From positions 40,680 to 104,679 of the forward strand of contig NZ_PYGA01000024.1 of assembly GCF_003014485.1 (NCBI RefSeq): a stretch of DNA of 64,000 nucleotides. Reading direction: 5' to 3'. This DNA comes from Murinocardiopsis flavida. Its GTDB lineage: Bacteria > Actinomycetota > Actinomycetes > Streptosporangiales > Streptosporangiaceae. Under the pieces are notes generated by a model. That model had not been told where the DNA came from and did not search any database. It was given only the letters and a program-made list of their open reading frames with translations. The stretch's first letter is position 1. Each line of letters opens with the position of its first letter. The position numbers were made by a program, and so were the translations under genes. This document shows, piece by piece, positions 52,880 through 63,829 of the stretch.

Positions 52880-54523
52880 ATGGCGGAGCTGACGATCCGG
52901 CCGGAGGAGATCCGGGACGCGCTACAGCGTTTCGTCCAGTCGTACGAGCCTGACGCCGCCGCGCGCGAAGAGATCGGCACCGTTGTTTACTCCGGTGACG
53001 GTATCGCCCGTGTCGGCGGTCTCCCCTCGGCGATGGCGAACGAACTCCTCGAATTCGAGGACGGGACCCAGGGCCTGGCCCTGAACCTGGAGATCGGCGA
53101 GATCGGTGTCGTCGTCCTCGGCGACTTCACCAACATCGCGGAGGGGCAGACGGTGCGCCGCACCGGCCAGGTGCTCTCCGTGCCGGTCGGCGACAACTAC
53201 CTCGGCCGCGTGGTCGACCCCCTGGGCCGCCCCATCGACGGCCAGGGCGACATCGAGACCACCGAGCGCCGCGCGCTGGAACTGCGGGCCCCTTCGGTCA
53301 TGCAGCGCCAGCCGGTCGGCGAGCCCCTCCAGACCGGTATCAAGGCGATCGACACGATCACCCCGATCGGCCGCGGCCAGCGCCAGCTGATCATCGGCGA
53401 CCGGCAGACCGGCAAGACCGCGGTCTGCATCGACGCGATCATCAACCAGAAGGCCAACTGGGACTCCGGCGACCCCGACAAGCAGGTGCGCTGCATCTAC
53501 GTCGCGGTCGGCCAGAAGGGCTCCACCATCTCCGGCGTGCGCGGCGCGCTGGAGGAGGCCGGGGCGATGGAGTACACCACCATCGTGGCCGCTCCGGCGT
53601 CCGACCCGGCCGGGTACAAGTACATCGCCCCCTACACCGGTTCCGCCATCGGCCAGAACTGGATGTACCAGGGCAAGCACGTCCTGATCGTCTTCGACGA
53701 CCTCACCAAGCAGGCCGAGGCCTACCGTGCGGTGTCGCTGCTGCTGCGCCGCCCGCCGGGCCGCGAGGCGTACCCCGGTGACGTCTTCTACCTGCACTCG
53801 CGGCTGCTGGAGCGGTGCGCGAAGCTGTCGGACGAGATGGGCGCCGGGTCCATGACCGGGCTGCCGATCATCGAGACCAAGGCGAACGACGTGTCCGCCT
53901 ACGTCCCGACCAACGTCATCTCCATCACCGACGGCCAGGTCTTCCTGGAGTCGGACCTGTTCAACCAGGGCCAGCGCCCCGCGATCAACGTCGGCATCTC
54001 GGTGTCGCGTGTGGGCAGCGCGGCGCAGACCAAGGCGATGAAGAAGGTCGTCGGTTCGCTGCGCGTCAGCCTCGCCCAGTTCCGCGACCTGGAGGCGTTC
54101 GCCGCCTTCGGCTCCGACCTGGACGCCGCGTCCAAGGCGCAGCTCGGGCGCGGCCAGCGGCTGATGGAGCTGCTCAAGCAGGGCCAGTACTCGCCGTTCC
54201 CGGTGGAGTCCGAGGTCGTCTCGATGTGGGCCGGCACCTCCGGCCGCCTCGACGAGGTCCCGGTCGAGGACATCCGCCGCTTCGAGGAGGACTTCCTGGA
54301 CTTCCTGCGCCGCGAGCACGGCAAGGTCCTCGACACCATCCGCGAGAGCGGCAAGTTCGAGGAGGAGACCGCGCAGGCCCTCAGCGACGCCATCGACGAC
54401 TTCAAGAAGACCTTCGAGACCAGCGCCGGCTCGATCCTCGGGACCGAGGAGGAGGCCGAGGCGATGGAGACCGAGAAGGTCGGCCAGGAGACCATCAAGG
54501 TCGCCAAGAGCGGCGGGAACTGA
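52880..54523 (+). CDS. atpA: ATP synthase subunit alpha
   Basis: A 547-residue F1 alpha subunit. Walker A is GDRQTGKT (about 173-180), followed by the arginine-finger region [17 protein letters not shown]. The N-terminal [18 protein letters not shown] is the standard start. It is preceded by 113 bases without a gene. Confidence 0.96.
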   Translation: MAELTIRPEEIRDALQRFVQSYEPDAAAREEIGTVVYSGDGIARVGGLPSAMANELLEFEDGTQGLALNLEIGEIGVVVLGDFTNIAEGQTVRRTGQVLSVPVGDNYLGRVVDPLGRPIDGQGDIETTERRALELRAPSVMQRQPVGEPLQTGIKAIDTITPIGRGQRQLIIGDRQTGKTAVCIDAIINQKANWDSGDPDKQVRCIYVAVGQKGSTISGVRGALEEAGAMEYTTIVAAPASDPAGYKYIAPYTGSAIGQNWMYQGKHVLIVFDDLTKQAEAYRAVSLLLRRPPGREAYPGDVFYLHSRLLERCAKLSDEMGAGSMTGLPIIETKANDVSAYVPTNVISITDGQVFLESDLFNQGQRPAINVGISVSRVGSAAQTKAMKKVVGSLRVSLAQFRDLEAFAAFGSDLDAASKAQLGRGQRLMELLKQGQYSPFPVESEVVSMWAGTSGRLDEVPVEDIRRFEEDFLDFLRREHGKVLDTIRESGKFEEETAQALSDAIDDFKKTFETSAGSILGTEEEAEAMETEKVGQETIKVAKSGGN

Positions 54524-54526
54524 CAT

Positions 54527-56892
<2,366 letters not shown>

Positions 56893-56983
56893 TTGCTGAC
56901 CGGGCGGGCCGCCGGCCCGCCCGGTGCAACGGTCCGCGGCCTTGAGCCCTGCGCGTGCAGGGGTGAATCGGAGTAGTGGGGCA

Positions 56984-57388
56984 GTGTCGAACAAGCTTTT
57001 CGTCGAACTGGTCTCGCCCGAACGTGAGCTGTGGGCGGGCGAGGGCGACATGGTCATCGTGAAGACGGTCGAGGGCGACCTCGGTGTCCAGCCCGGACAC
57101 ATCCCGGTCCTCTCCCTGCTGGCGCCGGGCGCGGTCGTCCGCGTCATGGGCGGCAGGGAGAACGGCGAGGTGCGGGCCGCGGTCCACGGCGGGTTCATCT
57201 CCGTCGCGGACAACCGGGTATCGGTGCTCGCCGAGATCGCGGAGCTCGCCGAGGAGATCGACGTCTCCCGCGCGCAGACCGCGCTCGACAACGTCGGGAC
57301 CGTCACGGCCGACGACGCCGAGGCGACCGCGCGCGCCGCGCGGGCCCGCAGCCGGCTGGCTGCGGCCGGGACCGGCGAGCCCGTCTAG
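56984..57388 (+). CDS. atpC: ATP synthase subunit epsilon
   Basis: A 134-residue epsilon subunit: the N-terminal beta sandwich LFVELVSPERELWAGEGDMV and GDLGVQPGHIPVLSLLAPG, then a C-terminal helical pair rich in Ala. GTG 56984 with GGAGTAG just upstream. It closes the F1F0 operon. Confidence 0.92.
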   Translation: MSNKLFVELVSPERELWAGEGDMVIVKTVEGDLGVQPGHIPVLSLLAPGAVVRVMGGRENGEVRAAVHGGFISVADNRVSVLAEIAELAEEIDVSRAQTALDNVGTVTADDAEATARAARARSRLAAAGTGEPV

Positions 57389-57418
57389 CGCGGGCGCCCG
57401 GTGGTGCGGGAGCGGCTG

Positions 57419-57874
57419 ATGGGCGGGTCCGTGCCGGCGGCCGCCGAGTGGCTGCTCGTCGCGCCGGTCGTCCTCACCCTCGCCTTCCTCACCGCTGTGG
57501 CGCTGCGCCGCTACGCGCTGGAGCGCCGGGGCGGTGGGGTGGAGTGCTACCTCCGTGCCGCCGACGGCGCCCGGCCCTGGCGTATCGGCTTCGCCCGGTA
57601 CGGCTCGGAGGTACTGCGCTGGTACCGGGTGTTCTCTTTGTGGCCGCGGCCGACAGTGGAACTGTCGCGCCGCGGTCTTTTCGTTGTCGACCGGCGCAGC
57701 CCGTCCCCGGCCGACCTCGGCGGCCTGACCCCCGATGTCGCGGTGATCGGCGTGGGCTGGTCGCACGCCGACGGCTCCGCGCCGACCGCCGCGGTCTATG
57801 AGCTGGCGATGAGCGAGAGTGCCCTGACCGGATTCCGCTCCTGGGTGGAGTCGATCCCGCCGGGCGGGGCGTGA
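57419..57874 (+). CDS. DUF2550 family membrane-anchored protein
   Basis: A 151-residue protein with one N-terminal membrane helix (WLLVAPVVLTLAFLTAVALR) and a soluble domain with RWYRVFSLWPRPTVELSRRGL. The family and its place directly after atpC are conserved in actinobacteria; function unknown. ATG 57419 is preferred for GGGAG at 57408-57412; GTG 57401 is the alternative. Between its end and 58,010 lie two direct copies of GGGGCATGGRCGYCCCGCCG. Confidence 0.82.
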   Translation: MGGSVPAAAEWLLVAPVVLTLAFLTAVALRRYALERRGGGVECYLRAADGARPWRIGFARYGSEVLRWYRVFSLWPRPTVELSRRGLFVVDRRSPSPADLGGLTPDVAVIGVGWSHADGSAPTAAVYELAMSESALTGFRSWVESIPPGGA

Positions 57875-58033
57875 GCGGGGCATGGGCGTCCCGCCGGGTG
57901 GGGGGCGTGGGTTGGCACGAGTGCCCTGCCGTGCGGGGCATGGACGCCCCGCCGCGCGGGTAGGCGGCGCGCAGAACCGAACGGACGCGGGGTACCGGAG
58001 CACCGGCGCCCCTTCACCTGTGGAGGTCAGGTC

Positions 58034-58348
58034 ATGATCGTCGCATTCTCCGTAAGCCCGATGAACGGCACCGCCGGTACGGACTCCGTCGCCCCCGCCG
58101 TCGCCCGCGCGGTGCGGGTCGTCCGCGACAGCGGACTGCCGAACAGCACCGACGCCATGTTCACCAGCATCGAGGGTGAGTGGGACGAGGTGATGGACGT
58201 CGTGAAGCGCGCGGTCGAAGCGGCGGGTGAGGGTTCCGACCGGGTCAGCCTGGTCCTCAAGGCCGACATCCGCGACGGTGTCAACGACGGTCTGACCAGC
58301 AAGATCGCCTCGGTAGAGCAGGAGCTGAACGGCGGCGCCACGGGCTAG
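58034..58348 (+). CDS. MTH1187-type thiamine-binding protein
   Basis: A 104-residue protein of the MTH1187/YkoF-like family with a ferredoxin-like fold (VAFSVSPMNG, then DAMFTSIEGEWDEVMDVVKRA). Members bind thiamine or related compounds and form tetramers. The ATG has GGAGGTCAGG just upstream. A terminator-like hairpin begins at its stop codon. Confidence 0.8.
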   Translation: MIVAFSVSPMNGTAGTDSVAPAVARAVRVVRDSGLPNSTDAMFTSIEGEWDEVMDVVKRAVEAAGEGSDRVSLVLKADIRDGVNDGLTSKIASVEQELNGGATG

Positions 58349-58371
58349 GGACCCTGGTGCGCCAGGGTCCC
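58348..58371 (+). terminator. hairpin terminator after the MTH1187-type gene
   Basis: GGGACCCTGG at 58348-58357 pairs perfectly with CCAGGGTCCC at 58362-58371 around loop TGCG, and the stem starts at the stop codon. Followed by TGTTC only, no T tract. Confidence 0.75.
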
Positions 58372-58426
58372 TGTTCGCCCCACCGGAGTCCGGGCTGTCG
58401 AGCGGTGATCGAGGCCCGGTGGCGGC

Positions 58427-58995
58427 CTACGCCGCGACCGTGGTGGTGATCCAGTCCGCGTGTGCCACGGCGTCGGTGAAGACCGACGGGCCCACGCAGA
58501 GGGGGCTGACATCGTAGTCGCCGTCGCGGCTGACGACGCCGACCAGCTCCCAGCGGCCCTCGGCGCCGCGGATCAGGGGGCCGCCGGAGTCGGTCGTGCA
58601 GACCTGCGCCTCGTCGGTGGGGTGCTCGGAGCACAGGTCGCTGTTGGCGTCCAGTTCCGCGCACCGGTCGACGGGCACCACCTCGGTGTCGAGTTCCTGG
58701 AGGATGTCCGGCTTGGGTTCCTCGCCGAACTCGTCGGCCATTCCCCAGCCCCGGCAGTGAGCACCCACTGCTCGTCGACCAGCGCACCGCCGCAGTAGTG
58801 TGCGTCCTTGTCGTCGTACAGGGCGGTCATGAACCCGTAGTGCTCAGTGGCGTCGGCCCCGCCGATGATCGCGTTCGCCGGTGCGGCCAGCGCGGTCGCC
58901 GCCATGAACGCGCCGGCCCCCACCGCCCCGGCGAGCGCCATGCCTCGTCCACGGCTTCGCCCGGCCCGGCACCTGCGGCTACGACTGTCGAACAT
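58427..58995 (-). pseudogene. trypsin-like serine protease, frameshifted and internally deleted
   Basis: The N-terminal part (ATG 58995, GAAAGGG upstream) encodes a signal peptide and the mature start ANAIIGGADATEHYGF, then HYCGGALVDEQWVLTA, where the chymotrypsin family continues with AAHC. Here the frame changes and the sequence resumes in another frame with GWGMADEFGEE, TTDSGGPLIRG (the catalytic Ser) and a normal C-terminus. Roughly 100 residues with the catalytic His and Asp region are missing, although the bases at the junction happen to spell AHC in the third frame. So the gene cannot make an active protease. Confidence 0.75.
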
Positions 58996-59149
58996 GTGCG
59001 AACCCTTTCGTCGCGGGGTGCGTGTGAGCGTGGTGCTGTCTGCTGCCACACCCGAACCTAGAGATCGGCGCGCACCGAGACACCGGCCGCGAGTGATCGT
59101 TCACCCACCCCGAAAGTCACCCTTGAGTCCGTACCGCTGCGGGTGGCCA

Positions 59150-60003
59150 CGACCGATCCCGCGCGAGCAGCGATCCGGGGTGGTGGTTTCTGGGGTCGGT
59201 CTGTTCGCTGGGCGGCCTTGTTGCTGGGCCGCGTGCGGGTGGTCTGTGGTGAGAAGCGGCGCCAACGGCGGCGAGGGGTCGGGGTCCGGTTGTTTCGGCT
59301 GGGGTACGCGGGGGTCGGGGTGGGCGGCGGGGCAGCGACGGCCGGTGGTGGGCCGGGGTGTGCGCGATAGGCCATCTTTGCGCAGGGGGCTGGGGCCGTT
59401 GAGCCGCTGCGGTGCGGAAGCTCGCGCAAAAGAGCAGGTCAGCGACCCGGGGGCGGCATCCCACGACTCCGGGCGTCTCACATCATGAGAACGCAATGAT
59501 AGGGACAACCCAGACAGCACCCGAATGACGTCTGGATGGTCATCCCGCCGCCCCGCAGGCCCGCACCCCCGTGAAAACCGGACACCAAGCCGCAATGCGG
59601 GCAGGTAAAGAGGGCTCCGGCCTATCACCAGTCCGCATGATGGACATGATCTTGGCGCAGGGCCCGAATCAGCACCCCTCCGCCGCGAATCACGCCACTA
59701 AAAGGGACATATACCGCCAATCCCCCTCCGCGGGTGCGGCTCTGCGCAGGTAGCCGTGCTTTTCGCTGCGCAGGGACGCGCATGCGTGCGGGTGACCCCG
59801 GGAAACCCCGCCTCCGATCGCCCGCCCCTGCCCCCGCGCACCCCGGCCGATGCAACCGGAGCCCGGCCCCTCCCCGCCTTTGGTGCTGCTGTTCCCCACC
59901 GGGCACCCGGCACGACCTCGCCGGGGCCGGCCCTTCGCCCACCTTTGGTGCTGCCTTGCCCACCGGGAACCGGGTGTTGACCGTGGGCAAGGGTGCCCTG
60001 TGA
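59150..60003. repeat. large non-coding repeat, copy A
   Basis: This block is repeated at 62,572-63,400 with clear similarity over its whole length. Shared stretches include GTGCGGGTGGTCTGTGG (near 59,237), the block around AGCACCCGAATGACGTCTGG (59,516-59,535), TGGACATGATCTTGGCGC (near 59,642), TGCGGCTCTGCGCAGGTAGC (near 59,735) and CCTTTGGTGCTGCT (near 59,877). Open frames in it are different in the two copies, so it is not a conserved protein. It contains ~65-bp sub-units in both orientations. It lies between the protease pseudogene and the secreted-protein gene. Confidence 0.75.
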
Positions 60004-60075
60004 ACAGTAGGCGTACAGAGTGTGACAAACTCGCACGGTTCAATTTTTCTGACACTTCCACCAGGGGGGAACAAC

Positions 60076-60453
60076 GTGCCCAGCATGAGGAGATTCGCCG
60101 CTCGGATGGGCGTGGTTGCGCTCACCGCCACGATGTCCCTCGCAGTCGCCGCCACTGCGTACGCAGGGACTGACGAGCGCATCGACGTCGCCGGGGGCGA
60201 GGTGTCCTTCACCCACCAGGGTGACTACATCAACTCCTACGACCTGAAGGCGGACGGCTACTGCCTGATGGCCGAACTGAAGATCATCAACCAGGACCAC
60301 AGCTGGACCACCACGTCCTGTGGGTACAACCAGCGCACGCACAAGAGTCTGAAGCGGATCAACGAGGGTGCGCCGGTGTATCTCAGGGCCTGCTACACCA
60401 AGAAGAGCGGCAACCGGGTGAAGTGCACCGGCTGGCAGGGCGCACACGCCTGA
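60076..60453 (+). CDS. small secreted protein
   Basis: A 125-residue protein with a Sec signal peptide (MRRFAARMGVVALTATMSLA then VAATAYAG, cleavage about residue 31) and a mature domain of about 95 residues with four Cys (DGYCLMAEL, TSCGYNQ, RACYTKK, VKCTGW) that could form two disulfides. GTG 60076 is preferred, six bases after AGGGGGGAA; ATG 60085 is the alternative. It lies right after repeat copy A. No family is recognised. Confidence 0.7.
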   Translation: MPSMRRFAARMGVVALTATMSLAVAATAYAGTDERIDVAGGEVSFTHQGDYINSYDLKADGYCLMAELKIINQDHSWTTTSCGYNQRTHKSLKRINEGAPVYLRACYTKKSGNRVKCTGWQGAHA

Positions 60454-60566
60454 CCGCTCGACCCTCGGTCCGGGTGACGCTGCCCCGATCCGAGGTCACC
60501 GCCATCAATGGATGGCTCCACATGCATCGAGTCACGCCCTAGAGGACTGATCAGGATCGTGGTGCG

Positions 60567-60596
60567 CTGGCCCCGCCGCATTCGCGGCGGGGCCAG
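60567..60596 (+). terminator. hairpin after the secreted-protein gene
   Basis: CTGGCCCCGCCGC at 60567-60579 pairs perfectly with GCGGCGGGGCCAG at 60584-60596 around ATTC, a 13-bp stem, 114 bases past the stop. The remaining bases to 60,766 hold no gene. Confidence 0.6.
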
Positions 60597-60766
60597 GTCG
60601 GGTCCTGGCGGGTGGGGTCGCGTGGTGGGGCTGTCCGCTGCCTGGCCCCGGGGGCAGGAGGAGCGCCAGACCGGTGTTCGGCTTGACCTTTCCCGCGCCG
60701 AGCCGGGCACATGGCGGCCCGGAGCCTATTGTGGCCCATTCGGTCCAGAACTTGTAGTGTGCGGGT

Positions 60767-61363
60767 ATGCCTCGACCTCGTGAGTTCGATGAAAGCCGTG
60801 TGCTCCTCGCCATCCGCGACGAGTTCTGGGACAAGGGCTACGCGGCGACATCAATGGACGACCTGCTGCGCGTGAGCGGGCTGGGCAAGGGCAGCCTCTA
60901 CGGGGCGTTCGGGGATAAGCGCAGCCTGTTCCTGCGGGTGCTGCGCGACTACGACGACGCGAACCTGCTGGCGCTGCGCGAGCGCCAGGTTTCCGCGGCG
61001 CGGGGGATCGACGTGGTGCGCGAGTTCGTACTCGGCCTGACCGGCGACCCGACTGGGGCGGTCGCGCGTCGGGGTTGCCTGCTGGCCAACAGCAACGCCG
61101 AGCTTTCCGCCAGTACCCCGGACGTCGCAGCCGAGGCTCGCCGCAGCTACGACGCGATCGCCACCGTCCTCACCGCGGCGCTGGAGCGCGCCCAGAGCGA
61201 AGGCGACCTCGACCCCGACATCGACCCTTCGGAGACCGCCCGCGCGGCCCTCGTCGCGCAACTCGGCCTCATCGCCCTCGGGCGCACCGGCATGGATATC
61301 GAAGCGCTCGCCGTGGTGGCCCAATCCGCCCTGGCACGGTTGCTGCCCACCCCGGCGCAGTAG
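60767..61363 (+). CDS. TetR/AcrR family regulator
   Basis: A 198-residue repressor-type protein. The N-terminal HTH (ILLAIRDEFWDKGYAATSMD-like, then GLGKGSLYGAFGDKRSLFLR) is canonical; the C-terminal ligand domain has NSNAELSASTPDVAAEARRS and an Ala-rich end. It lies 158 bases before the SDR gene, whose control region has TetR-like operators. No ribosome site is close to the ATG. Confidence 0.9.
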   Translation: MPRPREFDESRVLLAIRDEFWDKGYAATSMDDLLRVSGLGKGSLYGAFGDKRSLFLRVLRDYDDANLLALRERQVSAARGIDVVREFVLGLTGDPTGAVARRGCLLANSNAELSASTPDVAAEARRSYDAIATVLTAALERAQSEGDLDPDIDPSETARAALVAQLGLIALGRTGMDIEALAVVAQSALARLLPTPAQ

Positions 61364-61455
61364 CGGCAGCGCACCGGCCGACCTGTACCGCCTAGCCCTG
61401 CAACCGGCAGCCCGTCTACTGGACCGCGCCGGGAAGCCCTGATGTCGAATCAATA

Positions 61456-61507
61456 TTGACCGCACGGTCCATATCAGGCACTATTATGGACGCAACAGTC
61501 CATAATG
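61456..61507 (+). promoter_or_regulatory. promoter and two operator-like palindromes before the SDR gene
   Basis: TTGACC at 61456-61461 and CACTAT at 61479-61484 (17-base spacing) or TATTAT at 61482-61487 resemble -35/-10 boxes. ATTATGGAC (61483-61491) and GTCCATAAT (61498-61506) are a perfect 9-bp inverted repeat spaced by six bases; the upstream half TGACCGCACGGTCCATAT is a related second site. The arrangement over the promoter fits repression by the TetR protein encoded just upstream. Confidence 0.6.
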
Positions 61508-61521
61508 TGAGGGAGGACGGC

Positions 61522-62256
61522 ATGGCCGTCTTGGCAGACAAGGTCGCCGTGGTCACCGGGGCCGGCACCGGCATCGGGTTCGCGACCGCGCGCGCATTCC
61601 GCGACGAGGGCGCCACGGTGTTCATCACCGGCCGCCGCAAAGACGCGCTCGACGCCGCGGTTGCCGAGCTCGGACCTGGCGTGACCGGAGTGGTCTGCGA
61701 TGCTTCGGTGCCCGCAGAGCTCGATGCGTTCTACGGCACAGTGCGCGACCAGGCCGGACGCATCGACGTGCTGGTCGCCAACGCAGGCGTCGGCACCGCG
61801 GCGCCGTTCGGCGAGGTGACGGAGGATCTGATCGACTCGGTGTTCGCCACCAACGTCAAGGGGACGATCTTCACTCTCCAGCAGGCGCTGCCGCTGCTCA
61901 GCACGAACGCTTCGGTGATCCTGACGGGTTCGACCGCGATAACACGGCCCAACCTGGGACTTGAGGTCTACGCGGCGTCGAAGGCCGCAGTCCGCACCCT
62001 CGCCCGCGGCTGGGCTCTCAGCGCACGCGCACACGGCTTCCGGGTCAACGTCGTGTCCCCGGGCGGGACGCGTACCCCTGGCCTGCTTGATCTGGTCACA
62101 CCCGAGATGCTCAAGGACGCCGAAGGCGCTGTTCCCCTCGGCCGGCTTGCCGAACCCGAGGAGATCGCCGCCGTGACGACGTTCCTCGCCTCGGACGCGT
62201 CGAGCTACGTCAACGGCGCCGAGTTCTTCGCCGACGGTGGATACGCGCAGGCATGA
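61522..62256 (+). CDS. short-chain dehydrogenase/reductase
   Basis: A 244-residue classical SDR. NAD(P) motif TGAGTGIG (about 14-21), NAG in VLVANAGVGTA, catalytic Ser and YAASK (Tyr-x-x-x-Lys) and a C-terminal FFADGGYAQA. Substrate unknown. ATG 61522 has GAGGGAGG upstream. Expression is probably controlled by the adjacent TetR. Confidence 0.88.
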   Translation: MAVLADKVAVVTGAGTGIGFATARAFRDEGATVFITGRRKDALDAAVAELGPGVTGVVCDASVPAELDAFYGTVRDQAGRIDVLVANAGVGTAAPFGEVTEDLIDSVFATNVKGTIFTLQQALPLLSTNASVILTGSTAITRPNLGLEVYAASKAAVRTLARGWALSARAHGFRVNVVSPGGTRTPGLLDLVTPEMLKDAEGAVPLGRLAEPEEIAAVTTFLASDASSYVNGAEFFADGGYAQA

Positions 62257-62571
62257 GCGCCCTCGCAAGCGCCGATTCAGGTGCGTTTCACGCACGGTCC
62301 GGAGCTGGGGCGGGTGGAGGGCCGGCCGAGGCCGGGATCGTCATCGCGCGTCGGTAGCGCACGGTGCTGGTACTGCCGCGATGCACGATGCGCTGGAACG
62401 GGACGCGTGTGCTGGCAAGCTCGCGAGGCGCGGGGTGCCGACGCGGGCGCGGGGGCGATGGAGGCGCGCAAGGGCGGGAGCGAGGGGGACTCGGGGCCTG
62501 GGCTCCACCGGCCGGGATGCGCGGTGGGGGTGCGGTGGGGATGCGCGGTGGGGATGAGAAGCAGTAACGGC

Positions 62572-63400
62572 GGAAGGGGCAGGTTCCTGGCCGGATCGTG
62601 CGGGTTTTTAGGGTCGGTCCGTCTGCTGGGCGGCCCTGTCGCAGGGCCGGGTGCGGGTGGTCTGTGGGGAAAGGCAGCACCGAAGGCGGGTGGGGGCCTG
62701 GGGCCGGCTGGATCGGGTCGGGTGTGCGGATGGGAGAAGCAGCAGCAAAGGCGGCAGGGGGCGGTGCCCGGCTGGATCGGCCGGGGTGCGCGGGGGCCAG
62801 CGTGGGCAACGGGGCAGCAACGGCCGGCGGTGGGCCGGGATGCGCGCGGATAGGCCACCGCTGCGCATGGGGCCGGGGGCGTCGGACCACCGCGCTGCCG
62901 AGTCCTGCATAAAAGGGCAGGTCAGCGGCCCGGGTGCTGCTCCCTATTACCCGGGGCGTCTCACATGATGAGAACCCGATGGGAGGGACAATCCAGACAG
63001 CACCCGAATGACGTCTGGATGGGCACCCCGCCGCCCCGCAGGCCCGCCCTGTCCACGAAAACCGGACACCACGTTGCAATCCGGGCGCGTGGAGGCGGTT
63101 CCTGCTGGTTCCTCGTCCGCGTGCTGGACATGATCTTGGCGCGGGGCCCGAATCAGCGCCCCTCCGCCGCGAATCGCGCTGCCGAAAGGAACATAAACCC
63201 CGAATCACCCTCCATGGGGGCGGCTCTGCGCAGGTAGCCGTGCTTTTCGCTGCCGGGGGCGCGGCTACGCGCGGGCGACCCCGGGGTAACCCCGCGGGGG
63301 CCAAGGGAAACCCGGCCGATCCAGCCGAGCCTCGCCCCTGTCGCCTTTGGTGCTGCTCTTCCCACCAGAAACCGGGCGTCGACAGCGGACAAGGCCGCCC
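62572..63400. repeat. large non-coding repeat, copy B
   Basis: The second copy of the repeat at 59,150-60,003, with the same shared blocks in the same order (GTGCGGGTGGTCTGTGG near 62,648; AGCACCCGAATGACGTCTGG near 62,998; TGGACATGATCTTGGCGC near 63,124; GGCTCTGCGCAGGTAGCCGT near 63,222; CCTTTGGTGCTGCTC near 63,343). It has extra ~65-bp units at its left end. It ends about 140 bases before the CRISPR leader. The stretch 62,257-62,571 before it is GC-rich with more such units and no gene. Confidence 0.75.
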
Positions 63401-63539
63401 TGCGAACCGAGATCGCCTTCCGGTGGTGGGAGTGTGCGTGGTTCACTCGGGAGGCCGTGTCCGTGAATTGGCAGAGGTCTTTCCTTCTCGCGTTGCTCGA
63501 TCGTGGCTGGGTCACGATGGAGCACGCCGTTCGGTTGAG

Positions 63540-63616
63540 GTAGCGGGATGGGATGGATGGCGATGGGCCGACATCACATTTCAATAACGCGCCACAAAGT
63601 GCCAGGTCATTAACTC
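63540..63616 (+). promoter_or_regulatory. probable CRISPR leader
   Basis: A relatively AT-rich stretch (TCACATTTCAATAACGC, GTCATTAACT) just upstream of the first repeat, on the 5' side of the array as judged from repeat orientation (AACCG 3' end). Confidence 0.55.
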
Positions 63617-63827
63617 CAAGCCCCGCGCATGCGGGGGTGAACCGTTGAGCTTCTTCGGGTTCTTGGCGACATCGGCCCAAGCCCCGCGCATGCGGGGGTG
63701 AACCGTAGAACTGCCGCTCCGGCCGGGCCCTCATTCCCCAAGCCCCGCGCATGCGGGGGTGAACCCCAGGCGAGCGCGGCCGTCTCGTCGGTGAAGCGCC
63801 AAGCCCCGCGCACGCGGGGGTGGGGGT
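63617..63827 (+). CRISPR. type I-E-like CRISPR mini-array, three spacers
   Basis: Four repeats at 63617-63644, 63678-63705, 63739-63766 and 63800-63827, spaced exactly 61 bases. The 28-base repeat begins CAAGCCCCGCGCATGCGGGG and ends GTGAACCG, the I-E type with a palindromic centre. Spacers of 33 bases lie at 63645-63677, 63706-63738 and 63767-63799. The third repeat has a changed last base and the fourth is clearly decayed at its end, so the leader is at the left. No cas genes are in the window. Spacer targets were not searched. Confidence 0.92.
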
Positions 63828-63829
63828 GG

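Noticed and set aside
57877..57960. Two direct copies of GGGGCATGGRCGYCCCGCCG after the DUF2550 gene
   Set aside because: Only two short GC-rich copies; may be a terminator remnant, no further structure seen.
63610..63813. Minus-strand frame with repeated PPHARG/TPACAG segments
   Set aside because: It is the translation of the CRISPR repeats and spacers, not a gene.
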